From Pseudokineococcus lusitanus (GTDB lineage Bacteria > Actinomycetota > Actinomycetes > Actinomycetales > Quadrisphaeraceae), in assembly GCF_003751265.1 (NCBI RefSeq), contig NZ_RJKN01000005.1, positions 124,001 through 188,000 on the forward strand: a stretch of DNA of 64,000 bases, read 5' to 3'. The notes under the pieces are model-generated. The model did no database searches, was not told where the DNA came from, and worked only from the letters and a program-made list of their open reading frames with translations. Positions 7,111-14,081 of this stretch are shown one piece after another; within the stretch, counting starts at the first letter, position 1; every line of letters begins with the position of its first letter. The translations under genes were made by a program, and so were the position numbers.

Positions 7111-8205
7111 TCAGGAGGGGGTGGTGCCCGCCTCGTCGGCGACGTCGCGCAGGGCCTCGGACGCCGCGGCGACCGTCTCACGCACCCCGGCCGCTGTCGC
7201 GGCGGCGGAGGTCCCGGCGGCCTGGGCCGCCGCGGCGGCCTCGGCGCGCCGCCGGGCCACGCTCGACGTCGTGCGGGCGCTGCCCCCGGCGCGACGTCGA
7301 GCCGTCGCGGGAGCCCTGCCGGCGGGGGACGGAGGGGCGTCGTCCCCGGTCGGGGCGGGGGCGTCGGTGGCTCCCGCGGAGCCGGCGGCCGGGGTCGTCG
7401 ACGTCGAGCGGCGGGGCGCCGAGCGGCGCGGCGTGCCCTCGCCCGCCGTGCTGCGGCGGCGGGGGCGCGCGGGCGCCTCCTCGGGCGTCGGGGTCGGCGT
7501 CGTGGGGTCCCCGGTGGGAGCGGTCGCCGCGGCGGGGGCGGTGGTCGTCGCCGCGGCGGTCCGGCGGCGGGCGGAGCCGGTGCCCGCGGCGGTCCGTCGG
7601 CGCGGCGTGGTTGGGGCGGTCGAGGCGGCTGCCTCCGGGCCCGTCGGCGTGGCCGACGTCCCTGCCGGGACGCGCTCGCCCGCCATCTGCGTCGTCGTCG
7701 TGGCGCGGGCCGGGCCGGTGCCGGTCGTGCGCGGGCCCCGGCGGGCCGCCGCGCCGTCGGCGACGTCGGCCGCCCCGGCCCGGGCCGTGGCGGCGGTGCC
7801 CCGGACGGCGTCCGCCGCCTGCTCCGCGGCCCCGCGGGCGGCGTCGACGGACTCTCCGGCGGCCCGCGCCGCCGTCGCGGCGGCCTCGGCCGCGCCGCTG
7901 CGGTGCACGAGACGGCGGCCCCGCTCGCCGAGGTCGTCGACGACCTCCTGCGTGCGGCCGGCGACGGCGAGCCCCCGCGCGACGGCCGTCGTCGGGGCGG
8001 CCTGCAGCCGCTCCGCCGCGCCGCGGACCTCCGCGACGGCGTGGGCGACGGCGCGCCCCTGCAGGGCCCGTGCCTGCTCGGCGGCGAGGTCGACGACCCC
8101 GACGAGGGTGTAGCCGAGGCCGGCTGCGGCACGGCGCAGCCCGAGCGGGGCGTCGTCGTCGTCGGGGATGCCGGTGGTGGGGCGGGGGTCGGGCACGGTG
8201 GTCAT
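7111..8205 (-). CDS. Ala-rich helical protein with long Arg/Thr/Ala tail (HbhA-like)
   Basis: The 364-residue product starts at the ATG at 8205 with GGAGG 6 nt before it. Residues 20-165 are an Ala-rich helical region, probably coiled coil, beginning APLGLRRAAAGLGYTLVGVV. Residues 165-320 are low-complexity Thr/Ala/Pro/Arg with repeated RRRT and RRRS clusters, and a final Ala-rich helix ends the protein. In mycobacteria, hbhA (coiled coil plus Lys/Ala-rich tail) lies directly after the XRE regulator gene Rv0474; the same order occurs here. I infer an HbhA-like or DNA/surface-polymer-binding protein in which Arg replaces Lys. A phasin- or histone-H1-like role is an alternative. Confidence 0.65.
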   Translation of the reverse strand: MTTVPDPRPTTGIPDDDDAPLGLRRAAAGLGYTLVGVVDLAAEQARALQGRAVAHAVAEVRGAAERLQAAPTTAVARGLAVAGRTQEVVDDLGERGRRLVHRSGAAEAAATAARAAGESVDAARGAAEQAADAVRGTAATARAGAADVADGAAARRGPRTTGTGPARATTTTQMAGERVPAGTSATPTGPEAAASTAPTTPRRRTAAGTGSARRRTAAATTTAPAAATAPTGDPTTPTPTPEEAPARPRRRSTAGEGTPRRSAPRRSTSTTPAAGSAGATDAPAPTGDDAPPSPAGRAPATARRRAGGSARTTSSVARRRAEAAAAAQAAGTSAAATAAGVRETVAAASEALRDVADEAGTTPS

Positions 8206-8269
8206 CGGTCCTCCGGGGGGCGGCAGCGGGTCGCGCTGCGCGGGGGTCGCGGGGTCGGTGCGGGGGAGG

Positions 8270-8974
8270 TCAGGCGGTGGTCGACGGCGTCGCGGGCGTC
8301 GGGGTGGTCGTCGCGGCGGCCGGGCGGCGCCTGCGGGGCTTCGTGGCGGCGTCGGCGGCGGCGGTCGGCGCGGGCGTGGGCGTGGGCGCCGCGGCGGTGG
8401 TCGCTGCGGTGGTCGCGGCGGCCGGTCGACGTCGGCCGCGGGCCGGTGCGGAAGGGGCGGTCGGTGCCGGCGCGGCCGGGGCGGCGGGCGGGGGGACGGC
8501 GACGTCCGTCGGGGCGTCGCCCCCCGCGCCCGTGGTGGCGGGCACCTCGCTGCGGGCGTTCTCGGCCCGGAAGGTGAGGTAGATCTCGAGGAGCGCCTCG
8601 CGCTGCCGCTCGGAGAGGTACGGGTCCGCGGTGAGCGCCGCGTGGACGTCACCGGCGCTGCCGGGCCGCTCGTCGAGGATGCCGGCCCGCACGTAGAGGG
8701 CCTCGGCCGAGATCCGCAGCCCCTTGGCGATCTGCTGCAGGACCTCGGCGCTGGGCCGGCGCAGGCCGCGCTCGACCTGGCTCAGGTAAGGGTTGCTCAC
8801 CCCGGCGGCGGCCGCGAGCTGCCGGAGCGAGAGCTGCGCACCCTCCCGCTGCTCGCGGAGGAACTCACCGAGGTCCCCGGCCGCCCGGGCGGCCCCACCG
8901 AGCGGCGACCGCTCGGCCGCCTGCCCCACGCGCTCGCCCAGCCCGCCGACCTCGACCCCCAGCACCCGCGTCAT
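8270..8974 (-). CDS. XRE-family transcriptional regulator with basic low-complexity tail
   Basis: The 234-residue protein has a Cro/CI-type helix-turn-helix at about residues 38-95 (LSLRQLAAAAGVSNPYLSQVERGLRRPS), one of the best-conserved signatures in the window. A helical segment (YLSERQREALLEIYLTFRAE) follows, and then about 90 residues of Ala/Thr/Pro with RRRR clusters. The HTH part resembles mycobacterial Rv0474. Its downstream neighbour (7111-8205) has a tail of the same composition, which suggests linked function. The start ATG at 8974 lies 22 bp from a 16-bp palindrome that may be its own operator. Confidence 0.88.
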   Translation of the reverse strand: MTRVLGVEVGGLGERVGQAAERSPLGGAARAAGDLGEFLREQREGAQLSLRQLAAAAGVSNPYLSQVERGLRRPSAEVLQQIAKGLRISAEALYVRAGILDERPGSAGDVHAALTADPYLSERQREALLEIYLTFRAENARSEVPATTGAGGDAPTDVAVPPPAAPAAPAPTAPSAPARGRRRPAAATTAATTAAAPTPTPAPTAAADAATKPRRRRPAAATTTPTPATPSTTA

Positions 8975-8996
8975 GGCCCCATGGTGCTCGCAGGGT

Positions 8997-9012
8997 GCTT
9001 GCAGGTGCAAGC
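8997..9012. promoter_or_regulatory. Putative operator palindrome of the XRE regulator
   Basis: GCTTGCA-GG-TGCAAGC is a perfect 7+2+7 palindrome 22 bp upstream of the XRE start codon. The position and size suit an autoregulatory HTH-dimer site; this is inference from position. Confidence 0.5.
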
Positions 9013-9160
9013 GGGCGTCACTACGGGCGGCGGAGGAGCGCCCGGGCTGGGCCGTGCGTCTGTCGTCGTCGTCGTTCCCCGGGGCAGCGACGTCGCCGCC
9101 ACCGGGCGAGCGGGGCCGCGGAGGACGCCGACCGGAGAGCGTGGCGCATGGTCCGGCGTC

Positions 9161-9219
9161 GACCGGGGAGCAGCCTGCACGGCCGCGCACCCTGTGGCCG
9201 TGCAGGCTGCTCCCCGGTC
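9161..9219. repeat. 24-bp perfect inverted repeat
   Basis: Arms 9161-9184 and 9196-9219 are perfectly complementary around an 11-nt loop. It lies downstream of the minus-strand RsiG-like gene, beyond the tandem array, and could act as a terminator or an extragenic palindrome. It has no U-tract. Confidence 0.75.
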
Positions 9220-9315
9220 GGCAGCCGACCGTGCAGGGCGTTCACCGGTCGCCGTCCCGGACGGCGCGCCGACCGTCCCCCTACCGGGACAGCGTCGGTG
9301 GTGCTGCCCCGACGT

Positions 9316-9534
9316 CGGCGGCGACGCGGGTACGGGACGCGCCCGGTGGGGCGACGTCGGCAGCGAAGTGTGGAAGGAGGCGCTCCGCTGGACGATTTCG
9401 GCAGCGAAGTGAGTCTCACGGCGGCCGACTGGTCGACTTCGGCAGCGAAGTGGGTCTCAACGCGGCCGACTGGTCGACTTCGGCAGCGAAGTGGGTCAGG
9501 ACGCGCCCTGTGCGCCGACGTCGGCAGCGACGTC
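9316..9534. repeat. 41-bp-period palindromic array A
   Basis: The core CGGCAGCGA recurs at 9358, 9399, 9440, 9481 and 9522, exactly 41 bp apart, with a weaker copy at 9316. Each core is flanked to form the palindrome ACTTCG-GCAG-CGAAGT. In the last copy both arms change together (ACGTCG-GCAG-CGACGT), which keeps the pairing. Two adjacent units (from 9421 and 9462) are identical over about 36 bp; the others keep mainly the palindrome. The array lies just past the 3' end of the RsiG-like gene. Function unknown. Confidence 0.85.
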
Positions 9535-9554
9535 GTGGAGGAGCGCCGGGCGGG

Positions 9555-10178
9555 TCAGCCCGTCGCGCGGCCGTCGGCCTCGCGGCGGAGCACCCTCAGC
9601 ACCTTGAGCACGCGGCCGCGGTCGCCCGTCAGGCGCTGCTCGAGGGTGGAGAGCAGGCCCGCGTGCTCGTCGAGCTCGGCGTCGTCGAGGGACCCGAGGT
9701 CGCTGAAGCGGATGTCGGCGAAGGCCCGCTCGGCGTCGCGGTGGTAGATCCCGGCGTTGCTGGGGACGACGGGCATGTCCTTGGCGTCGACGACCTCGCG
9801 GGCGGCGTCGTCCTGGCTGCCGCGCTCGTCCTCGGGCGCCGGGCGCAGGAGGGCGGCGACGAGGCCGGCGACGATCTCCTCGTCGGAGCGCTCGCCGAGG
9901 CCGACGGCGCGCTCGGAGCGCTCGCGGCGGGCGCGCTCGGCCAGCAGGAGGGCGAGGCGGCCGTCGACGAGGCGGCGCGTGTAGGCCAGCGCGGCCTCCT
10001 CGGCGATGGCGAGCTCGCGGCGGCTGCGCAGCTCGTCGGCCGGCAGGTCGGGCAGCCCCTCGAGGAACGCGGGGGAGAGCACCTGGTCGATGCGGCGGGA
10101 GCCGCCCTCGAGGTAGGCCGTGGGGGCGTCGGCGCTGGAGCCGGTCCCCGCTGCCGCCGTGCCCGTCGCGTCCGCCAT
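9555..10178 (-). CDS. rsiG: RsiG-like protein (WhiG anti-sigma family) with degenerate c-di-GMP motifs
   Basis: The 207-residue protein is predicted all-helical and matches the RsiG family: VLSPAFLEGLPDLPADELRSRR, then a helix pair. RsiG of Streptomyces holds sigma factor WhiG inactive when bound to c-di-GMP through two copies of E-x3-S-x2-R-x3-Q-x3-D. Here the first motif position reads E-AAL-A-YT-R-RLV-D-GRL-A, and the second (in LEQRLTGDRGRVLKVLR) E-QRL-T-GD-R-GRV-L-KVL-R. Glu and Arg are kept, but Ser, Gln and Asp are lost in both. The ATG has GGAGG 7 nt upstream. It is divergent from a small gene and about 500 bp from a GGDEF/EAL gene. The family call is likely; loss of ligand binding is inference. 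Confidence 0.75.
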   Translation of the reverse strand: MADATGTAAAGTGSSADAPTAYLEGGSRRIDQVLSPAFLEGLPDLPADELRSRRELAIAEEAALAYTRRLVDGRLALLLAERARRERSERAVGLGERSDEEIVAGLVAALLRPAPEDERGSQDDAAREVVDAKDMPVVPSNAGIYHRDAERAFADIRFSDLGSLDDAELDEHAGLLSTLEQRLTGDRGRVLKVLRVLRREADGRATG

Positions 10179-10263
10179 GACCCACCCTCCGTCGGCGCCG
10201 GGCCGGCCCGCGCGGTGCACGGGCGGCGTCCGACGGCCTCGCCGATCCCGCCGATCAGTGGCC

Positions 10264-10269
10264 GATGCT
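10264..10269 (-). promoter_or_regulatory. -10 box upstream of the RsiG-like gene
   Basis: TAGCAT on the minus strand is a good match to the actinobacterial TAnnnT -10. It would give a leader of roughly 80 nt before the ATG at 10178. No clear -35 box is visible. Confidence 0.4.
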
Positions 10270-10347
10270 AGCCGCCGCAGGCGCTCCCGCGGAGGCGGAC
10301 GACGGCCTCGGCGGGTGCCCGGCGGCCCGGGCCGACATGCTGGTCCC

Positions 10348-10665
10348 ATGCCGACCCTCTTCCGCGTCGAGGCCGTCCTCACCGCCGACGGCACCGTCGA
10401 GCCCGCCGACGTCGAGCGCCTGCGCGACGACCTGGCCCTGCCCGAGCCGGCCCTCGCCGACGGCCAGGACGACCCCGGCGCCCGCGAGGTGACGCTCGCC
10501 GCCGACGGCCGCGGCGCCGAGCTCGTCACCGTCGTCGAGGCCGAGGACGACGACGCCGCACGGCGTCTCGTCGAGGACGCCGTCACCGCGGCCCTCGGCC
10601 GGGCGGGCGGGACGGCGGGGCTCCGGCTCGAGCAGCTCCGGTCGAGCGGGGCCTACGACCTGTAG
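10348..10665 (+). CDS. Small acidic protein of unknown function
   Basis: The 105-residue product starts at the ATG at 10348 (MPTLFRVEAVLTADG). It alternates predicted beta strands (ELVTVVEAED) with acidic helices (AARRLVEDAVTAAL) in a ferredoxin-like pattern and has no membrane segment or cysteine. I do not recognise a family. It is divergent from the RsiG-like gene and convergent with the GGDEF-EAL gene, ending 5 bp before the stop of that gene. A CATGCT hexamer 6 nt upstream may be a weak leaderless -10. Confidence 0.6.
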   Translation: MPTLFRVEAVLTADGTVEPADVERLRDDLALPEPALADGQDDPGAREVTLAADGRGAELVTVVEAEDDDAARRLVEDAVTAALGRAGGTAGLRLEQLRSSGAYDL

Positions 10666-10670
10666 CGGTC

Positions 10671-12965
10671 CTACCGCGTCGCGCCGGGGGCGGCCGCCCC
10701 GCGGGCGTGAGCCGTCAGCAGGGCCGTCGTCGCCTCCGCGGGGGCGGGGCGGCCGCACGCGAAGCCTTGCGCCAGGCCGAAGCCCAGCGCCGCGACCGCT
10801 TCCTGCTGCGCGCGGGACTCGACCCCCTCGGCCACCGCGGTGGCCCCGAGCGACGTCGCCATGCCGACGACGGCGCCCAGCAGCGCGCGACCGCGCGGCG
10901 TCCCCACCTGCGCCACGAGGCTCCGGTCGACCTTGACCGTGCCGACGGGCAGCAGCAGGAGGTACTGCAGCGCCGCGTGCCCGACGCCGAAGTCGTCCAC
11001 CGCGACGCCGACGCCGACGTCCACGAGCCGCCGCAGCCGCGCGGCCACGCCGGCGAGGTCGCGCAGCCGCTCCTGCTCCACCACCTCGAGCACGAGGCGG
11101 TGCGGGTCCACGCCCGCCGTCGCGAGGTCGTCGAGGACGCGCTCGACGAGGTCGTCCGCCTGGAGGCTCTCGGCGGAGAGGTTGACGGCCACGTGGTCGG
11201 GGCCGACGCCGGCGTCGTCCCAGCCGCGGAAGTCGGCGAGCGCCCGCCGCCGCGTGAGGTCGTCGAGCTCGCGGCTGCGGCCCTGGAGCGCGGCCGCCTC
11301 GAGGAAGTCGTCGGGCGGGACCGACCCGAGGTCGGGGTGGCGCCACCGCACGAGGGCCTCGAGCGAGCGCACCGCGCCGCTGCAGGGCTCCACGAGCGGC
11401 TGGTAGTGGACGACGATCTCCTCGCCGCCCGCGAGCGCCGCGGCGAGGTCGAGGTCGAGGCGCCGGGCCCGCTCGTAGGCGCCGTCGCGCGTGACGTCGG
11501 CCTCCACCGGGACGCCGCGGTCGTGGGCGACGAGCAGGGAGAGCTCGGCGTGCCGCAGGAGCGCGTCGACGATCCGCCCCGTCGTGAGGCCGGGCGCCGC
11601 CCCTCGACCGTCCGGCCCGTCCGGGCCGTCGTCACCGCCCCCCACCTCGCCGCGGGCCGGGACGGTGAGGACGGCGGTCGCGGGCGTGAGGAGGTCGCCG
11701 CCGTCCTCCGGCGTCGCGGGCAGCAGGGCGCGCACCTCGGCGACCACGCCGAGGGGCGTCCCGTCGCGGCGGCGGCGCGAGCGCGTCGGCACGACGACGG
11801 CCACGGTCTGCGGGCCGGTGCGGCAGACGACGGCGTCCGGCAGGCCCTCGACGAGGGCGCGGACCCGGCGCACGAGCAGCTCGTCGGCGGCCTGGCGCCC
11901 CTGCCGCCGGGCGAGGACGTCGACCTCCTCCAGCTCGACGACGACGAGCCGCACGGGCGCGGAGCCCTGGTGGATCTGCGCCGCGAGCACCCGCTCGAGG
12001 GCCCGCCGGTTGCCCACGCGGGTCAGCGGGTCCGTCTCGAGGACGCGGCGGTCCAGCAGGGCGGACAGCGACGAGCTCGTCGCCATGAGCGCGACCGCCA
12101 GCAGGGCGGCCGCCGCGACGACGGGCCGCACGGCCGTGCCGGGCGGCGGCACGAGGCCGAGGGTCGCGAGGAGCATCGCGGCGGGCAGCGCGAGGACGGC
12201 GGGGACGACGACGAGCACCTGGCGCCGGGGTGCGAGCAGCGGGCTCACGACGTCGCCGAAGACCCGCATGCTCGGGTGCCAGGCGGCGGCCACGGCGAGG
12301 ACGGCGGTGACGACGAGGGCGGCGTCGAGCGCCGTGCCCGTGCGGACGGGGGCGCCCCCGAGGAGCCACGCCCCGGCGTGGTGCGTGACGAGCGCGAGCA
12401 GGGCGGTCCCCAGCGCCGCGACCGAGAAGGTGACGCGGGCCCGGGAGTGCAGGAGCGCCACGAGGTAGGCGAGCAGGGCCAGGTCGCCGGCGAGCAGGAG
12501 CGAGGACCACCACGGCGGCGGCGCGGGCAGCACCGACCCGGCCCAGAGGGCGGCGGCCGCCCCGACGCACGCCACGGCGAGGACGTCGACGGCCAGCACC
12601 CAGCGGCGGCGCCGCTCGTGCGCCATGGCGAGGTGGGCGGAGACGCCGAGGCAGACGTAGACGAGGCCGTGCGCGGGCACGGCCACCGCGGGCAGGCCGG
12701 CGAGGGTCGCCGCCCACGCGACCGCCAGCGCCGTGCCCGCGGCGGCGACGAGCAGCCACTGCCGTCGCCGGCCGGGCGCGAGGCGGTGGACGGCGAGCGC
12801 CACGAGCGGCCCGGCGACGAGGAGCACCGCGAGGACGACGAGGCCGCGGTACGGGGGAGGGACGAGGACGGCCGCGGCGGTGGCGGCGGCGCCCAGCACG
12901 AGGGCCGACGTCGCCGACGTCGGCCCTCGGGTGCCGGCGCGCCCCGTCCCCCGTCCGCGGCCCAT
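10671..12965 (-). CDS. Membrane-bound c-di-GMP phosphodiesterase (degenerate GGDEF plus intact EAL)
   Basis: The 764-residue protein has about nine transmembrane helices in residues 15-320, a GGDEF-like domain at about 325-460 and an EAL domain from about 535 to 760. The GGDEF domain keeps the opening DPLTRVGNRR, but the signature itself reads TGPQT, so cyclase activity is unlikely. The EAL domain keeps the metal and substrate residues: EALVRW, AVNLSAES, LEVVEQ, DDFGVG, KVDRS, AEGVES and AQGF. It should therefore degrade c-di-GMP at the membrane. A TACCCT box 6 nt before the ATG implies a leaderless mRNA. Proximity to the RsiG-like gene suggests a shared c-di-GMP or developmental theme. Confidence 0.9.
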   Translation of the reverse strand: MGRGRGTGRAGTRGPTSATSALVLGAAATAAAVLVPPPYRGLVVLAVLLVAGPLVALAVHRLAPGRRRQWLLVAAAGTALAVAWAATLAGLPAVAVPAHGLVYVCLGVSAHLAMAHERRRRWVLAVDVLAVACVGAAAALWAGSVLPAPPPWWSSLLLAGDLALLAYLVALLHSRARVTFSVAALGTALLALVTHHAGAWLLGGAPVRTGTALDAALVVTAVLAVAAAWHPSMRVFGDVVSPLLAPRRQVLVVVPAVLALPAAMLLATLGLVPPPGTAVRPVVAAAALLAVALMATSSSLSALLDRRVLETDPLTRVGNRRALERVLAAQIHQGSAPVRLVVVELEEVDVLARRQGRQAADELLVRRVRALVEGLPDAVVCRTGPQTVAVVVPTRSRRRRDGTPLGVVAEVRALLPATPEDGGDLLTPATAVLTVPARGEVGGGDDGPDGPDGRGAAPGLTTGRIVDALLRHAELSLLVAHDRGVPVEADVTRDGAYERARRLDLDLAAALAGGEEIVVHYQPLVEPCSGAVRSLEALVRWRHPDLGSVPPDDFLEAAALQGRSRELDDLTRRRALADFRGWDDAGVGPDHVAVNLSAESLQADDLVERVLDDLATAGVDPHRLVLEVVEQERLRDLAGVAARLRRLVDVGVGVAVDDFGVGHAALQYLLLLPVGTVKVDRSLVAQVGTPRGRALLGAVVGMATSLGATAVAEGVESRAQQEAVAALGFGLAQGFACGRPAPAEATTALLTAHARGAAAPGATR

Positions 12966-12971
12966 CCGTCG

Positions 12972-12977
12972 AGGGTA
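12972..12977 (-). promoter_or_regulatory. -10 box of a leaderless promoter
   Basis: TACCCT on the minus strand lies 6 nt before the ATG at 12965 of the GGDEF-EAL gene. Confidence 0.5.
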
Positions 12978-12997
12978 GGCCCGTGCGGGGAGGCCCG

Positions 12998-14017
12998 TCA
13001 GCGGTCGGACGTGCCCCCGGGCGTCGACGGGGCCGCGGCCCGCAGGCGCTCGAGCAGGTCGGCCGCGGGGCCGTCGAGGAACTCCTGCTGGCGGGCGTCG
13101 CCGACCTGGACGAGGGCGACGTCGGTGAAGCCGGCCTCCCAGAAGGGACGGACCGCCTCGACGACGGCGTCGAGGTCCGGCCCGCACGGCACGGTCTCCG
13201 CCACGTCCTCGGGACGGACGAACTGCGTGGCCCCGGCGAAGCCCGCCGTCGTCGGCAGGTCGGAGTTGACCGCCCAGCCGCCGGCGAACCAGCGGAACTG
13301 CTCGTGCGCCAGCGCCGTGGCCTCCTCGGCGTCCGGCCCCCAGCAGATCGGGATCTGGCCGATCTTGCGGGTGCCCGCGCCCGAGGGCAGCGACGCGTCG
13401 GTGCGCACCTCGTCCCACGTGCGCACGAGGTCCTCGCGGGGCTCGGTGGCGACGAGGTGGTCGACGAGCGGCGCGAAGCGGGAGATGCCCTTGGGCCCGG
13501 CGACGGCGGCGGCGAGCGGGACGCCGTCCTCCGGGACGTCCCACACCCGCGCGGAGTCGACGCGGAAGTACTCGCCGTCGTACGTCGTCATCTCGCCCGT
13601 GTGCAGCGCGCGGATGATCTCGACGGCCTCGACGAGCATGTCCTGCCGTGCGTCGACGGCGGGCCAGCCGTGCCCGACGACGTGCTCGTTGAGGTTCTCG
13701 CCGGAGCCGAGGCCGAGCGTGAAGCGTCCGTCGGACAGCAGCGCGAGGGTGGCGGCCTTCTGCGCGACGACGGCCGGGTGGTACCGGACCGTCGGGCAGG
13801 TCACGTACGTCATCAGCTCGACCCGCTCGGTGGCGTGGGCCACGGCGCCGAGGACCGACCAGGCGTAGGACGCGTGCCCCTGCGCGGCGAGCCACGGCGA
13901 GTAGTGGTCGCTGCTGACGAGGAGGTCGAAGCCGACCCGCTCGGCGTCCGCGGCGTAGCCGACCAGCTCCTTGGGGCCGCTCTGCTCGGTCATGAGGGTG
14001 TAGCCGAAGCGCGTCAT
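12998..14017 (-). CDS. LLM-class F420-dependent oxidoreductase
   Basis: The 339-residue protein is a luciferase-like monooxygenase-fold enzyme of the actinobacterial F420-dependent glucose-6-phosphate dehydrogenase-related group. Diagnostic stretches are FGYTLMTEQ, LLVSSDHYSPW, VTCPTVRYHPAVVAQ and LGLGSGENLNEHVVG, all of which line the F420 and substrate pocket in family members. It should use coenzyme F420 in the cytoplasm for hydride transfer to or from an unknown substrate. Length is typical. It lies 32 bp upstream of the GGDEF-EAL gene on the same strand, but that gene has its own -10 box. Confidence 0.9.
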   Translation of the reverse strand: MTRFGYTLMTEQSGPKELVGYAADAERVGFDLLVSSDHYSPWLAAQGHASYAWSVLGAVAHATERVELMTYVTCPTVRYHPAVVAQKAATLALLSDGRFTLGLGSGENLNEHVVGHGWPAVDARQDMLVEAVEIIRALHTGEMTTYDGEYFRVDSARVWDVPEDGVPLAAAVAGPKGISRFAPLVDHLVATEPREDLVRTWDEVRTDASLPSGAGTRKIGQIPICWGPDAEEATALAHEQFRWFAGGWAVNSDLPTTAGFAGATQFVRPEDVAETVPCGPDLDAVVEAVRPFWEAGFTDVALVQVGDARQQEFLDGPAADLLERLRAAAPSTPGGTSDR

Positions 14018-14081
14018 GCCCCGAGCGTCCCCGCCCGGGGCGGCGCCCGCCCGTCGGGACGGGGCCCGGCGTCCGACGCCG

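Larger units (their letters stand above)
8975..9554. other. 580-bp gene-free interval, rich in inverted repeats
   Basis: No convincing ORF is present. The interval holds, in order, the putative operator palindrome (8997-9012), a 24-bp-arm hairpin (9161-9219), and a 41-bp-period palindromic array (9316-9534) that runs up to the 3' end of the RsiG-like gene. Confidence 0.7.

Noticed and set aside
9316-9534. parS centromere cluster
   Set aside because: The palindrome does not resemble the usual parS 16-mer (GTTTCACGTGAAAC type), and no parAB genes are near.
10671-12965. Active diguanylate cyclase
   Set aside because: The GGDEF signature is TGPQT; only the EAL domain is intact.
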